A stretch of 64,000 bases of DNA from Mycolicibacterium duvalii (GTDB taxonomy: Bacteria > Actinomycetota > Actinomycetes > Mycobacteriales > Mycobacteriaceae): positions 3,596,001 to 3,660,000 of the forward strand of contig NZ_AP022563.1 of assembly GCF_010726645.1 (NCBI RefSeq), written 5' to 3'. Shown here in pieces: positions 1 through 7,196 of this stretch. A program made the translations under genes and the position numbers. The notes beneath the pieces are model-generated. The model was not told the DNA's origin, did not search any database, and saw only the letters and a program-made list of their open reading frames with translations. Positions within the stretch are counted from its first letter, which is position 1. Each line of letters begins with the position of its first letter.

Positions 1-1262
1 GGCTGGGTGTCCGCCGGGTCGTCCAGCACGTCCTGCAGACGACGCCGGGCGGCGCCGGCTTCGCCTGCGGCGGCGAGCAGGGTGGCGGCGTCGACGCGAA
101 GCCGGCCGCGCCGCGCCTCGTCGCCGGTGATGTCGACTGCACGGTCGAGGAGCCGCGCCGCCGCCTCGGCTCCCCCGCGGGCACGCAACTGCCACGACGC
201 TTCGGCGATCTCGTCGACCAGAGCATCATCGGGCCCGGTGGTGCCGCGCGCGCGGTGAGCCAGTCGCACCTCCTCGGGCAGCGACGTCGCATCGGCCAAC
301 TCCAGATTGAGCTGTCGCCACCGATGCCGGGGCATTCGGTTGACGGTCGCATTGCGCAGGAGTGGGTGGCTGAGCACCAACCGACCCCCGTCGAGACCGG
401 CCAGCCCGGCTTCCTCCAGTTCTGTCAACGCTCGGCCCCCGGCCCCCGGCCGAAGCGCGGTCAGCAGCGACCACGATCCATCGGCGGAGACGGCGGCCAG
501 CTCGAGCACCTCGCGAGACTCCGGGCTCAATCGGGCCAACTGTGCGGTGAACACGGTGTGCAGGGCGCCGGTCAGCGGGAAGTCCTCCGGCAACAACTGA
601 TTGCCGGCGAGTTGCTGGGGCGACAGCGACGCGGGCAGGTGGGTCAGCGCCAGCGGGTTGCCCCCCGAAACCTCCAACAACCGCTCGGCCACGTGACCGG
701 CGATCGGGACCGGGCTGGATTGGTGCAGCAGGGTTGCGGCGCCGTCGGCGTCGAGTCCCCGAAGCCGATGGACGGGGAACCCCTCGGCGAACGCCTCCGC
801 CGACGGCACGGGCCGACCGGTCACGACGACCAGAACATCGCCGGGCGCGCAGCGCCGCAACGCGAGGTTGAGCGCCGTGACGCTCGCCGGGTCGGCATCG
901 TGGATGTCGTCGATCAGCACGGCACCGGGACCGGCGCTCCCACGGTCGACCAGCGCCCCCGTCAACGCCTCCGCGGCCTGTAGCGGGTCGATCTCGCCCA
1001 GAATCCGGGCCGCCGCGTGATCGTCACCCAGAGCCTGCGCGATCCCCGCGGCGGCCGACATCGGTGCCGACAGGTCACCGCCCTGGCAGACCACCAGCCG
1101 TGCGGGTGTCCCGATGAAACCGGCGAGCCACGAAATCGCTTCGGATTTTCCGATTCCCGCGTCGCCGAGCAGGACGAGAGTGCCGCCGGCGCCGTGGCAG
1201 GCATGTTGCCACCCTTTGCGCAGGGTGTCGGTCAGATCCGGCCGCCACGCGATGCCCGCCAT
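1..1262 (-). CDS. STAND/AAA ATPase regulator, LuxR/MalT-like, N-terminal part (runs off left edge)
   Basis: The reading frame is open from an ATG at 1262 to the left edge, so about 420 codons are visible and the C-terminus is missing. A Walker A motif (GDAGIGKS, about residue 36) and a Walker B-like segment (VLIDDIHDAD, about residue 118) are followed by an arginine-rich sensor-like stretch (VVVTGRP). An ATPase-lid/winged-helix-like region and the start of helical repeats come next (GEAGAARRRLQ at the edge). This architecture is typical of large LuxR-type or STAND regulators, whose DNA-binding domain is at the C-terminus, here outside the window. It lies downstream of, and on the same strand as, the two lipoprotein genes. 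The target is unknown. The start is the first ATG of the frame, and a slightly different start is possible. Confidence 0.7.
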   Translation of the reverse strand, partial: MAGIAWRPDLTDTLRKGWQHACHGAGGTLVLLGDAGIGKSEAISWLAGFIGTPARLVVCQGGDLSAPMSAAAGIAQALGDDHAAARILGEIDPLQAAEALTGALVDRGSAGPGAVLIDDIHDADPASVTALNLALRRCAPGDVLVVVTGRPVPSAEAFAEGFPVHRLRGLDADGAATLLHQSSPVPIAGHVAERLLEVSGGNPLALTHLPASLSPQQLAGNQLLPEDFPLTGALHTVFTAQLARLSPESREVLELAAVSADGSWSLLTALRPGAGGRALTELEEAGLAGLDGGRLVLSHPLLRNATVNRMPRHRWRQLNLELADATSLPEEVRLAHRARGTTGPDDALVDEIAEASWQLRARGGAEAAARLLDRAVDITGDEARRGRLRVDAATLLAAAGEAGAARRRLQDVLDDPADTQ

Positions 1263-1309
1263 TGTGCAGGCAAGGTTAACGCAGTTGGTGCCGCCCGCGA
1301 GTCGATGTG

Positions 1310-1831
1310 CTACTCGACGACTTCCCAGCTGACGTCGCCCTGGGCGTTCTTCGCGGTCACGACGATGTCAGCGCTCTCGTCCTCGACGGGCTCGGTGGCC
1401 CGGCAGACGAAAGTGTCCCCGACCGCGACCACGATGATCCCCTCGCCGCAGTCGACGGTGATCCGGGTCTCGGCGAAGTCGGAGATCTCGCGCTGCAGGA
1501 CGTCGACGGTGTCGGCGAGGTCGAAGACGACGTCGACGGTCTCGTAGTCCACCTTGTAGTCGTTGATGGCGGTCACCGTGACCTCGACGCGAACCTTGTC
1601 TGGGGCGCCGATGTCGGCGAGGCAGGTGAATGTGTCGTGCGGCATCGGGTCATCGATCCGCTGGCAGTCGACCCCGGCGACCTCGACGGGCATGCCCGCG
1701 TACGACTCTTTCAGCGTGTTGCCGACGTTGGACTCCAGGGCGTCGTAGTCCAAACCCGAACCGCATCCTGCAAGGAGGGCCAAGCCCGGAGCGACGCCGA
1801 CGACGATCGTGCGGGTGAGGTGTCTAGTCAA
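1310..1831 (-). CDS. DUF4333-family lipoprotein
   Basis: Predicted 173-aa exported lipoprotein. The N-terminus has a hydrophobic signal sequence ending in a lipobox (LLAGC), so the mature protein should be diacylated at Cys and held at the outer face of the plasma membrane. The mature part contains two copies of a DUF4333-like unit, each with a Cys-about-8-Gly-x-x-Phe-x-Cys pattern (VDCQRIDDP...TFTC and VDCGEG...TFVC), suggesting two intradomain disulfides. The start is a TTG at 1831 that overlaps the stop of the upstream paralogue by 8 bp, so the pair is translationally coupled. The function of DUF4333 is not established. Its position next to rplJ-rplL carries no functional hint. Confidence 0.75.
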   Translation of the reverse strand: MTRHLTRTIVVGVAPGLALLAGCGSGLDYDALESNVGNTLKESYAGMPVEVAGVDCQRIDDPMPHDTFTCLADIGAPDKVRVEVTVTAINDYKVDYETVDVVFDLADTVDVLQREISDFAETRITVDCGEGIIVVAVGDTFVCRATEPVEDESADIVVTAKNAQGDVSWEVVE

Positions 1832-2351
1832 CGATCTGCCAATTGTCGTTGCCGTCCGAATCGACCGCCACCTGAACCGTCTTCTCGACGAACTTGCGGT
1901 CCACGGCGGTGCAGGTGAAAGCGCCGCCCCGCGGGACGACCTTCAACCCGTCACCGCACTGCACGGTCACGGGAAAGCCCACTTGCTCCTCGATGTCCGC
2001 GTCGAGCAGCGCGGCCGTCTTCGCCATATCGAAGACGATGTCGAGGGTGTCGAACCGCACGTTCCCGTCATCGTCCTCGACGGTTACTTCGACACGGACC
2101 TGCTCACCGTCGAGTTCTGCGTGACAAAGGAAGGTGTCTCCGGCGCTCGGGCGGGGCTGCGACCTCGGACAGGTGACGCCGGACGTGCTCCGCGAGATCT
2201 GCGCGTAGGTGTCGTCGAGCTTGTCGGCGATGCCGGACTCGAGCTTGTCGTAATCCGGCCCGCCGGCCGAGAAGGAGAAACTGCACGCGGTCACCAACAG
2301 TGCGGGCGCGAGGGCGGCGAAACGCGTGAGACGGGAAGCGGCGGCAAACAC
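1824..2351 (-). CDS. DUF4333-family lipoprotein (paralogue of the next gene)
   Basis: Predicted 175-aa lipoprotein with a signal sequence and lipobox (LLVTAC). It again carries two DUF4333-like repeats, each with a Cys...GxxFxC pair (VTCPRSQ...TFLC and VQCGDG...AFTC). It is clearly homologous to the following gene: both share the pattern DYDxLES at the mature N-terminus and a FDxADTxxxLxxxI-like segment before the second repeat. The two therefore look like a tandem duplication. It is the first gene of the coupled pair, and the 8-bp overlap with the downstream TTG start implies co-translation. The role is unknown. Confidence 0.75.
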   Translation of the reverse strand: MFAAASRLTRFAALAPALLVTACSFSFSAGGPDYDKLESGIADKLDDTYAQISRSTSGVTCPRSQPRPSAGDTFLCHAELDGEQVRVEVTVEDDDGNVRFDTLDIVFDMAKTAALLDADIEEQVGFPVTVQCGDGLKVVPRGGAFTCTAVDRKFVEKTVQVAVDSDGNDNWQIVD

Positions 2352-2415
2352 GGATCAACCGTAAGCGCAGTTCAGCGCCTTGAGCCATGGGTAGAAATAC
2401 CCAACGAACACCAGT

Positions 2416-2442
2416 GGGGCCGGCCCGAAACGGGCCGACCCC
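2416..2442 (-). terminator. Rho-independent-type terminator after rplL
   Basis: Twelve-base arms (GGGGCCGGCCCG / CGGGCCGACCCC on the plus strand) flank a three-base loop, with one G-U pair in the minus-strand transcript. The hairpin lies 16 bases beyond the rplL stop codon and is followed on the minus strand by a modest T-containing run. This fits termination of the rplJ-rplL transcript, with the weak U-tract usual in mycobacteria. Confidence 0.7.
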
Positions 2443-2457
2443 AGCAGGCGGTTGGAA

Positions 2458-2850
2458 CTACTTGACGGTAACCGTCGCGCCGGCAGCCTCCAGCTTGCCC
2501 TTGGCGTCGTCGGCGGCCTCTTTGGCGACCTTCTCGAGCAGCGGCTTGGGCGCGCTGTCGACGAGGTCCTTGGCCTCCTTGAGGCCCAGGCCGGAGACGA
2601 TCTCACGGACAACCTTGATGACGCCGATCTTCTTGTCACCGGCGGACTCGAGGATGACGTCGAACTCCGACTGCTCCTCGGCGGCCTCGGCCGGCGCACC
2701 ACCGGCGGCGGGGCCCGCAGCGGCCACGGCGACCGGAGCGGCGGCGGTGACCTCGAAGGTCTCCTCGAACTTCTTGACGAACTCCGAGAGCTCCAGCAGC
2801 GTCAGCTCCTTGAAAGCGTCGAGCAATTCATCGGTGGACAGCTTTGCCAT
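2458..2850 (-). CDS. rplL: 50S ribosomal protein L7/L12
   Basis: Encodes the 130-aa stalk protein L7/L12, which binds L10 as dimers and recruits translational GTPases to the ribosome. The protein has the classic order: an N-terminal dimerisation helix (MAKLSTDELLDAFKEL), an Ala/Gly/Pro-rich hinge around residues 40-60, and the conserved C-terminal domain (KIGVIKVVREIVSGLGLKEA). A Shine-Dalgarno sequence (GAAGGA) precedes the ATG. It lies 53 bp downstream of rplJ in the standard bacterial order and is probably controlled by the same L10 leader. Length and sequence are those of a normal mycobacterial L7/L12. Confidence 0.98.
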   Translation of the reverse strand: MAKLSTDELLDAFKELTLLELSEFVKKFEETFEVTAAAPVAVAAAGPAAGGAPAEAAEEQSEFDVILESAGDKKIGVIKVVREIVSGLGLKEAKDLVDSAPKPLLEKVAKEAADDAKGKLEAAGATVTVK

Positions 2851-2903
2851 GATGGTCCTTCCTTCTACTTACTTCTTGGCTAGTGGGTGGTGCGATACGG
2901 CTG

Positions 2904-3431
2904 CTACGCCGCTTCCTCGCCGGCTTTTTTCTCTTCCAGTGCGGCAGCCAGACGGGCGACCTGCGACGCCGGAGCGTTGAACAGCCCGGCAGCCTTGGCC
3001 AGATTCGCCTTCATCGCGCCGGCCATCTTGGCCAGTAGCACCTCGCGCGACTCGAGGTCGGCGATGCGGTTGACCTCGTCGACGGTCAGCGGGCGGCCGT
3101 CCATGTAGCCGCCCTTGATGACCAGCGCCTTGTTGTCCTTGGCGAAGGTCTTGATCGCCTTGGCCGCGTCGACGGCCTCACCCGTGACGAAGGCGATCGC
3201 CGTGGGCCCGACGAACAGCTCGTCGAGTCCTTCGATGCCCGCCTCCGCCGCGGCACGCTTGACCAGCGTGTTCTTGGCGACGCGATAGCTCGCCGAGTCG
3301 CCGAGCGAACGGCGGAGCTGGGCGAGGCCGGCGACCGACAGCCCGCGGTACTCGGTGACGAGGGTGGCCGTCGAGGAATTGAACCGCTCGACGATGTCGG
3401 CAACCGCTTCGGCCTTGTCATCCTTGGCCAT
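2904..3431 (-). CDS. rplJ: 50S ribosomal protein L10
   Basis: Encodes the 175-aa L10 protein, the base of the ribosomal stalk. The start is placed at the ATG at 3431 (MAKDDKAEAVADIVERF), which has a GAGGAG Shine-Dalgarno sequence 5 bases upstream. The frame remains open further upstream, but that part overlaps the RNA leader and is not protein-like. The N-terminal RNA-binding domain (ATLVTEYRGLSVAGLAQLR) and the C-terminal helix that carries L12 dimers are both present. The leader, two paired stems and an attenuator hairpin, indicates autogenous control by L10-L12. Confidence 0.97.
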   Translation of the reverse strand: MAKDDKAEAVADIVERFNSSTATLVTEYRGLSVAGLAQLRRSLGDSASYRVAKNTLVKRAAAEAGIEGLDELFVGPTAIAFVTGEAVDAAKAIKTFAKDNKALVIKGGYMDGRPLTVDEVNRIADLESREVLLAKMAGAMKANLAKAAGLFNAPASQVARLAAALEEKKAGEEAA

Positions 3432-3486
3432 GCATGCTCCTCGTGGTTGGTTTCGGTCGTCCCACCGCGAACGCCGCAACTGCCCG

Positions 3487-3523
3487 AGAAAACACGAACG
3501 CCCCGACGCAGACAGGTCGGGGC
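3487..3523 (-). terminator. Attenuator hairpin in the rplJ leader
   Basis: On the minus strand GCCCCGAC and GTCGGGGC form an 8-bp GC-rich stem (3500-3523), followed by GTTCGTGTTTTCTC, a T-rich tail ending 56 bases before the rplJ start. An intrinsic-terminator-like hairpin between promoter and rplJ is the expected attenuation element of an L10 leader. Confidence 0.65.
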
Positions 3524-3622
3524 GCACAGATCACGTACTAGCCTCGTCCTCCTGCGTGGGCCGCCGGGTTGAACCCGGACCTTCGACCAGTTGCACTGGT
3601 GACCGACGGTCTTTGGTGGAAC
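3500..3622 (-). promoter_or_regulatory. L10 leader (autoregulatory ribosomal protein leader RNA)
   Basis: The untranslated region upstream of rplJ contains two perfect hairpins, ACCAGT-TGC-ACTGGT (3586-3600) and CCGGGTT-GA-ACCCGG (3564-3578, 6-bp stem). A purine-rich AGGAGGACGAGG segment and the attenuator stem follow on the transcript. This arrangement of paired stems plus terminator upstream of rplJ corresponds to the L10-binding leader known from many bacteria. The 5' limit is inferred from the predicted promoter. Confidence 0.7.
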
Positions 3623-3628
3623 CGGACC

Positions 3629-3658
3629 ACCATAGCGCGTCAGGTCCCCATCAGCCAA
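3629..3658 (-). promoter_or_regulatory. Predicted SigA-type promoter of rplJ-rplL
   Basis: On the minus strand TTGGCT (3658-3653) and TATGGT (3634-3629) are spaced 18 bp apart, a good match to the mycobacterial housekeeping promoter. The -35 box overlaps the stop codon of the upstream ROK kinase gene. A transcript starting near 3622 would begin just before the first leader hairpin. Confidence 0.55.
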
Positions 3659-4556
3659 AACGCTGCGCCAGGACCGCCGCCCCGACCAGGCCGGCGTCGC
3701 CGCCGAGTTCGGCGGCCACCACGCGCAGACCCCGGAGGAAGTCCAGGCCGGCATACGAGCTCAGCGCCGCGCGCAGCGGATCGAACAGCAGCGGTCCCGC
3801 CGCCGCGACACCGCCGCCGACCACGACGAGGTCCAGGTCGCACACCGCGGCCACCGACGAGATCGTCCTGGCCAGAGCGTCGCCCCCGCGCCGGAAGGCG
3901 CGCACCGCCGCCTGATCCCCGGCGCGCGCGGCCTCGGCGAGCACCCGCGCGTCCGCATCGGCCGGTGCGTGCCAGCCCTGGCTGCGGGCCCAGCGCACCA
4001 GACTGGGCCCGGACGCCACGGTCTCCACGCACCCACGACCACCGCACGTGCAGGGCAACCCGTCGGGTTCGACGACGACGTGGCCGACGTGGCCGGCGTT
4101 GCCGCTGCGGCCGTGAACGGGGCGGCCATCGACCACCAGGCCGCCCCCGATCCCGGTCGACACCACCATGCCGAGCACGAACCCCGCGCCCCGGGCGGCG
4201 CCGTGCGCGACCTCGCCGAGCGTCATGCACAGACCGTCGCCGCCGAGCCGCACCGGCAGTCCGGTCGCCTCCGACACCCGCGCCGCGATCGGGAAGTCGT
4301 TCCAGGCGCTGATGTTGATCGGGTTGACGGTGCCGCGACGCACGTCGATCGGCCCGGCCGAGGACACGCCGACCGCGCCGGGCCGGCGGGCCGAACCCCG
4401 CGTGACGTCGGTCAGCAGGGTCTCGATCGCGTGCCAGATCTCGTCGGCGGAGCCGCCGGGCGTGGGGCGCACAGCCCGGTACAGCAGTGTCCCGTCCTCG
4501 TCGACGACGCCGGCGGCCAGCTTCGTGCCACCGATGTCGAGTGCCAACACGGTCAT
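3651..4556 (-). CDS. ROK-family sugar kinase
   Basis: Predicted 301-aa cytoplasmic kinase that phosphorylates a hexose or aminosugar with ATP. The N-terminal phosphate-1 motif (LALDIGGTKLAAGVV) and the ROK signature with zinc-binding residues (GHVVVEPDGLPCTCGGRGCVE, split as GHVVVEPDG and CTCGGRGC) are present. The invariant glycine-rich GMVVSTGIGGGLVVDGR segment is there too. The start ATG overlaps the TGA of the upstream WYL regulator (ATGA, 4553-4556), so the two are co-translated. It occupies the position of M. tuberculosis Rv0650 upstream of rplJ. The exact sugar cannot be read from the sequence; a glucokinase-type activity is most common. Confidence 0.9.
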   Translation of the reverse strand: MTVLALDIGGTKLAAGVVDEDGTLLYRAVRPTPGGSADEIWHAIETLLTDVTRGSARRPGAVGVSSAGPIDVRRGTVNPINISAWNDFPIAARVSEATGLPVRLGGDGLCMTLGEVAHGAARGAGFVLGMVVSTGIGGGLVVDGRPVHGRSGNAGHVGHVVVEPDGLPCTCGGRGCVETVASGPSLVRWARSQGWHAPADADARVLAEAARAGDQAAVRAFRRGGDALARTISSVAAVCDLDLVVVGGGVAAAGPLLFDPLRAALSSYAGLDFLRGLRVVAAELGGDAGLVGAAVLAQRFG

Positions 4557-5506
4557 CCGGCGACCGCCGCCGCCAGACGGCCCGACATCGTGCGCATCGC
4601 CGCGATCACCTCGGGCGATTCGAGCACCTCGAAGTCGCAGTCCGGCAGCGCCAGCCATGCCGCCAGCCGGGCCGGGTCGTCGCCGCCGGCGGTGAGCAGG
4701 CACGCGTTCGGCCCGTCCGGCTCGATGTCGACCGACGCCGCGGAGAAGACCCGGGCCACCGTGCTGCTGGGAGCGAAGTAGCGGACCCGGGCGACATACG
4801 GGTACGGCGAGGAGGTGATCGCGCGGCGCACGTAGGACGCCGGGTCCGGCGCCGGTCTCGGCCGAAACGTGCTGCCCACGGCCGTGACATCGGACATCCG
4901 GTCCAGCCGCAGGCTGCGCCAGTCGTCGCGGTCCCGGTCGAAGCACAGCAGGTACCAGCGCCGCCCGGTGGTGACCAGGTGATAAGGCTCCACTCGGCGC
5001 GCGGTGACGGTGCCGCGGACGTCGCGGTAGGTCGCGGTGACGTGCTCGTGATCGCGACTGGCGCGCGCCAGCGTCATCAGCACGTCGGGAGCCACCGGGG
5101 TGTCGGTGGCCGCACCGAGCGTGACCGTCGACTCGTGCACCGCGGCGACCTGCGAGCGCAGCCGCGCCGGCATCACCTGGTCGAGTTTGGTCAGCGCGCG
5201 CAGCGCCGACTCCCCGACCCCGGCGACGCTGCCGCCCGCGGCCACCCGCAGGCACACCGCCATCGCCACTGCCTCTTCGGGGTCGAGCAACAGCGGGGGC
5301 AGGGCGGCCCCTGCGCCGAGCTGGTAGCCACCGCCGACGCCGGCGCTGGCGTGCACCGGGTAGCCCAGCTCGCGCAGCCGGTCGACGTCCCGCCGCACGC
5401 TGCGGGTGGTCACCCCGAGGCGGTCGGCGAGATCCTGTCCGCTCCACACCCGGCGCGACTGCAGCAAGCCGAGCAAGTGCAGCACCCGGGCGGTGGTCTC
5501 GGACAT
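4553..5506 (-). CDS. WYL-domain transcriptional regulator (YafY/DeoR-like HTH)
   Basis: Predicted 317-aa regulator. Residues 1-60 form a winged HTH (RVWSGQDLADRLGVTTRSVRRDVDRL) and the middle carries a WYL-type ligand/nucleic-acid sensing domain (EPYHLVTTGRRWYLLCFDRD). The C-terminal WCX extension follows. The ATG at 5506 (MSETTARVLH) is preferred to the GTG two codons upstream. It is divergent from two DinB-family genes, and a perfect 17-bp palindrome sits between them, which suggests control of both transcripts. It is coupled by a 4-bp overlap to the ROK kinase. Mycobacterial WYL regulators often respond to DNA damage or other stress; the effector here is unknown. Confidence 0.88.
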   Translation of the reverse strand: MSETTARVLHLLGLLQSRRVWSGQDLADRLGVTTRSVRRDVDRLRELGYPVHASAGVGGGYQLGAGAALPPLLLDPEEAVAMAVCLRVAAGGSVAGVGESALRALTKLDQVMPARLRSQVAAVHESTVTLGAATDTPVAPDVLMTLARASRDHEHVTATYRDVRGTVTARRVEPYHLVTTGRRWYLLCFDRDRDDWRSLRLDRMSDVTAVGSTFRPRPAPDPASYVRRAITSSPYPYVARVRYFAPSSTVARVFSAASVDIEPDGPNACLLTAGGDDPARLAAWLALPDCDFEVLESPEVIAAMRTMSGRLAAAVAG

Positions 5507-5528
5507 AGCCACCAGTCTGCTCCTATCG

Positions 5529-5545
5529 CGGACAGAAGCTGTCCG
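5529..5545. promoter_or_regulatory. Palindromic operator candidate for the WYL regulator
   Basis: Perfect inverted repeat CGGACAG-AAG-CTGTCCG, centred in the 61-bp gap between the divergent WYL regulator (start 5506) and the DinB gene (start 5568). It lies about 23 bp from each start codon, where a bound dimer would cover both promoters. This is inferred from symmetry and position. Confidence 0.6.
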
Positions 5546-5567
5546 TTATCGGTGCGACAGTGAGGTC

Positions 5568-6089
5568 ATGACCCTCGCCGAGCAGCTGGCCGAGCAGCTG
5601 GACTTCCACTGGGGCGCCCAACTCCGCCCCCGTCTCCACGGACTGACCGACCCCGAGTACTTCTGGGAGCCGGTACCGAACTGCTGGACGGTGCACCGCG
5701 ACGGCACCGTCGATTTCGCCTACCCGCCTCCGCAGCCGGAGCCGGTCACCACGATCGCGTGGCGGTTGGCGCACGTGATCGTCGGCGTACTGGCCGTGCG
5801 GGTGCACGCCCATTTCGGCGGCCCGCCGGCCGACTACGCGTCCTGGGACTACGCCACCGACGCGGCGACGGCACTGGCCCAGCTCGACGATGCGTACCGG
5901 CGGTGGAACGACGGCGTCCGAGGCCTGGACGACGCTGCGCTGAGCCGACCCGTCGGACCGGCCGAGGGCGAATGGGCCGACCACCCGATGAGCGAACTGA
6001 TCCTGCACATCAACCGCGAAGTCATCCACCACGGCGCAGAGATCTCGTTGTTGCGCGACCTCTATGCCCACACCGAAAGGACGAACTGA
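5568..6089 (+). CDS. DinB-superfamily protein
   Basis: Predicted 173-aa four-helix-bundle protein of the DinB/YfiT superfamily. These are metal-binding proteins with three conserved His, and in actinobacteria several are mycothiol- or bacillithiol-dependent transferases. Candidate metal ligands are the His in AHVIVGVLAVRVHAHF (about residues 69-80) and the pair in INREVIHHGAEI near residue 152. The ATG at 5568 begins MTLAEQLAEQLDFHW. One base separates its stop from the next DinB gene, so the two form an operon. The divergent WYL regulator and palindrome indicate regulated expression. The substrate is unknown. Confidence 0.82.
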   Translation: MTLAEQLAEQLDFHWGAQLRPRLHGLTDPEYFWEPVPNCWTVHRDGTVDFAYPPPQPEPVTTIAWRLAHVIVGVLAVRVHAHFGGPPADYASWDYATDAATALAQLDDAYRRWNDGVRGLDDAALSRPVGPAEGEWADHPMSELILHINREVIHHGAEISLLRDLYAHTERTN

Positions 6090-6090
6090 C

Positions 6091-6693
6091 ATGCCCGCCA
6101 TGCCCCCGCCCATCGCCGACGAACGCGACGGACTCAAGCACTATCTCGCCGCCCAGCAGTACGCGTTCCACGCCATCGCGTTCGGCCTGACCGACGACCA
6201 GGCCCGCGCCACTCCGTCGGTCAGCGCGCTGTCGATCGGCGGCCTGATCAAGCATGTGACGAGTTGCCAGCGGGGCTGGATGAACCGGGTCGCGGCGGCC
6301 CCGGAGTTGTGTGAGTCCGACCGTCGGCCGATGACCGAACAGGCTACCGACTACGGCGATGAGTTCTTCATGGGTCCCGACGAGACGCTGGCCGATCTGC
6401 TGGCCGCGTTCGACCGGCAGAACGCGGCGACCCTTGCGCTGGTCGAGTCGGTCGACCTCGGCGCGGCGGTACCGATCCCCCAGCACGTGCCCTGGTTTCC
6501 GAAGGACGTTCCGGCGTGGTCGGTGCGCTGGGTGTTCTTCCACATGATCGAGGAGCTGGCCCGCCACGCCGGCCAAGGCGACATCATCCGCGAGAGCATC
6601 GACGGGGCGACGCTCTACGAGCTGCTGGCCGGCCTCGAAGGCTGGCCGGCGACGGAGTGGTTGACCCCCTGGGCACCGACACCGGCCTCGTAG
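6091..6693 (+). CDS. DinB-superfamily protein (second copy)
   Basis: Predicted 200-aa DinB-like protein related to DUF664/mycothiol-dependent enzymes. The ATG at 6091 has GAAAGGACG about 9 bases upstream. A His in IKHVTSCQRGWMNR (about residue 56) and HMIEELARHAGQGDIIRE (about residues 150-168) are the expected metal-binding and helix-4 motifs. It directly follows the first DinB gene with a 1-bp gap and ends just before a strong terminator. No specific substrate can be assigned. Confidence 0.82.
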   Translation: MPAMPPPIADERDGLKHYLAAQQYAFHAIAFGLTDDQARATPSVSALSIGGLIKHVTSCQRGWMNRVAAAPELCESDRRPMTEQATDYGDEFFMGPDETLADLLAAFDRQNAATLALVESVDLGAAVPIPQHVPWFPKDVPAWSVRWVFFHMIEELARHAGQGDIIRESIDGATLYELLAGLEGWPATEWLTPWAPTPAS

Positions 6694-6702
6694 CAGGCAT
6701 AC

Positions 6703-6738
6703 GAAAGGGGCACCCCCGAGGGGAGGGGTGCCCCTTTC
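6703..6738. terminator. Bidirectional intrinsic terminator
   Basis: Perfect 14-bp arms GAAAGGGGCACCCC / GGGGTGCCCCTTTC around an 8-base loop, with A- and T-rich ends, placed between the convergent DinB operon (ends 6693) and the secreted-protein gene (ends 6762). It can terminate both transcripts. Confidence 0.85.
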
Positions 6739-6761
6739 CAACTGGCTGGTCAGTGCGCCGG

Positions 6762-7061
6762 TCAGGCGACGTCGACGAAGTAGGTGCGGCCCGCGGGGAC
6801 CAGGATGCGGTCGTCGCGCTGGGCGTCCCACACCCACTTGCTGAACTCCGGTCCCGGGCGGACCGCGACCACGTCGGCTTCCGAGAGCGGCGTGCTGCCC
6901 TGCCGGTTCACGATGACCCGGTGCCCGTCGGCCTCGAGCTGGCTGATGGTCGCCTTGGCATTCCCGTTACCCGACGGCGCGGCGAGGGCGGGAGCGGCCA
7001 GTCCCAGAACGGCGGTCGACAGTCCAGCAGCGGCGGCGGTGACGATGGTGAACTTCTTCAT
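6762..7061 (-). CDS. Small secreted protein, function unknown
   Basis: Predicted 99-aa protein with a Sec signal peptide (MKKFTIVTAAAAGLSTAVLG) and a cleavage site around APALA-APSG near residue 28. The mature part of about 70 aa contains a short conserved-looking core (ISQLEADGHRVIVNRQG). There are no cysteines, lipobox or membrane segments, so it should be released or cell-wall associated. Small proteins of this shape are common and unannotated in mycobacteria. Two kinds of repeat sit upstream (7104-7128 and 7133-7165) and suggest regulated expression. Confidence 0.75.
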   Translation of the reverse strand: MKKFTIVTAAAAGLSTAVLGLAAPALAAPSGNGNAKATISQLEADGHRVIVNRQGSTPLSEADVVAVRPGPEFSKWVWDAQRDDRILVPAGRTYFVDVA

Positions 7062-7103
7062 GATCGGTACCTGCTTCTTGTGTGATCTTGTCTCGATGAA
7101 CCG

Positions 7104-7128
7104 TTAAACCAGCAGGTCAGAGGTTTAA
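7104..7128. promoter_or_regulatory. Inverted repeat upstream of the small secreted protein gene
   Basis: Perfect 7-bp dyad TTAAACC-N11-GGTTTAA located 43-67 bp upstream of the start codon at 7061, inside the promoter region. It is AT-rich against a GC-rich background. Size and spacing suit a dimeric repressor or activator; the protein that binds is not identified. Confidence 0.45.
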
Positions 7129-7132
7129 TTCC

Positions 7133-7165
7133 GGTGGCAGGAATTGATCGGCAGGTGGCAGGAAT
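7133..7165. repeat. Direct repeats, 12 bp with 21-bp period
   Basis: GGTGGCAGGAAT occurs at 7133-7144 and again at 7154-7165. The 21-bp period is two helical turns, so both copies present the same DNA face. They lie just upstream of the 7104-7128 dyad, between the secreted-protein gene and the end of the TetR gene. Confidence 0.5.
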
Positions 7166-7196
7166 CCGCCGCTGCGAGCGCGTTTTCAGCTCCGTC

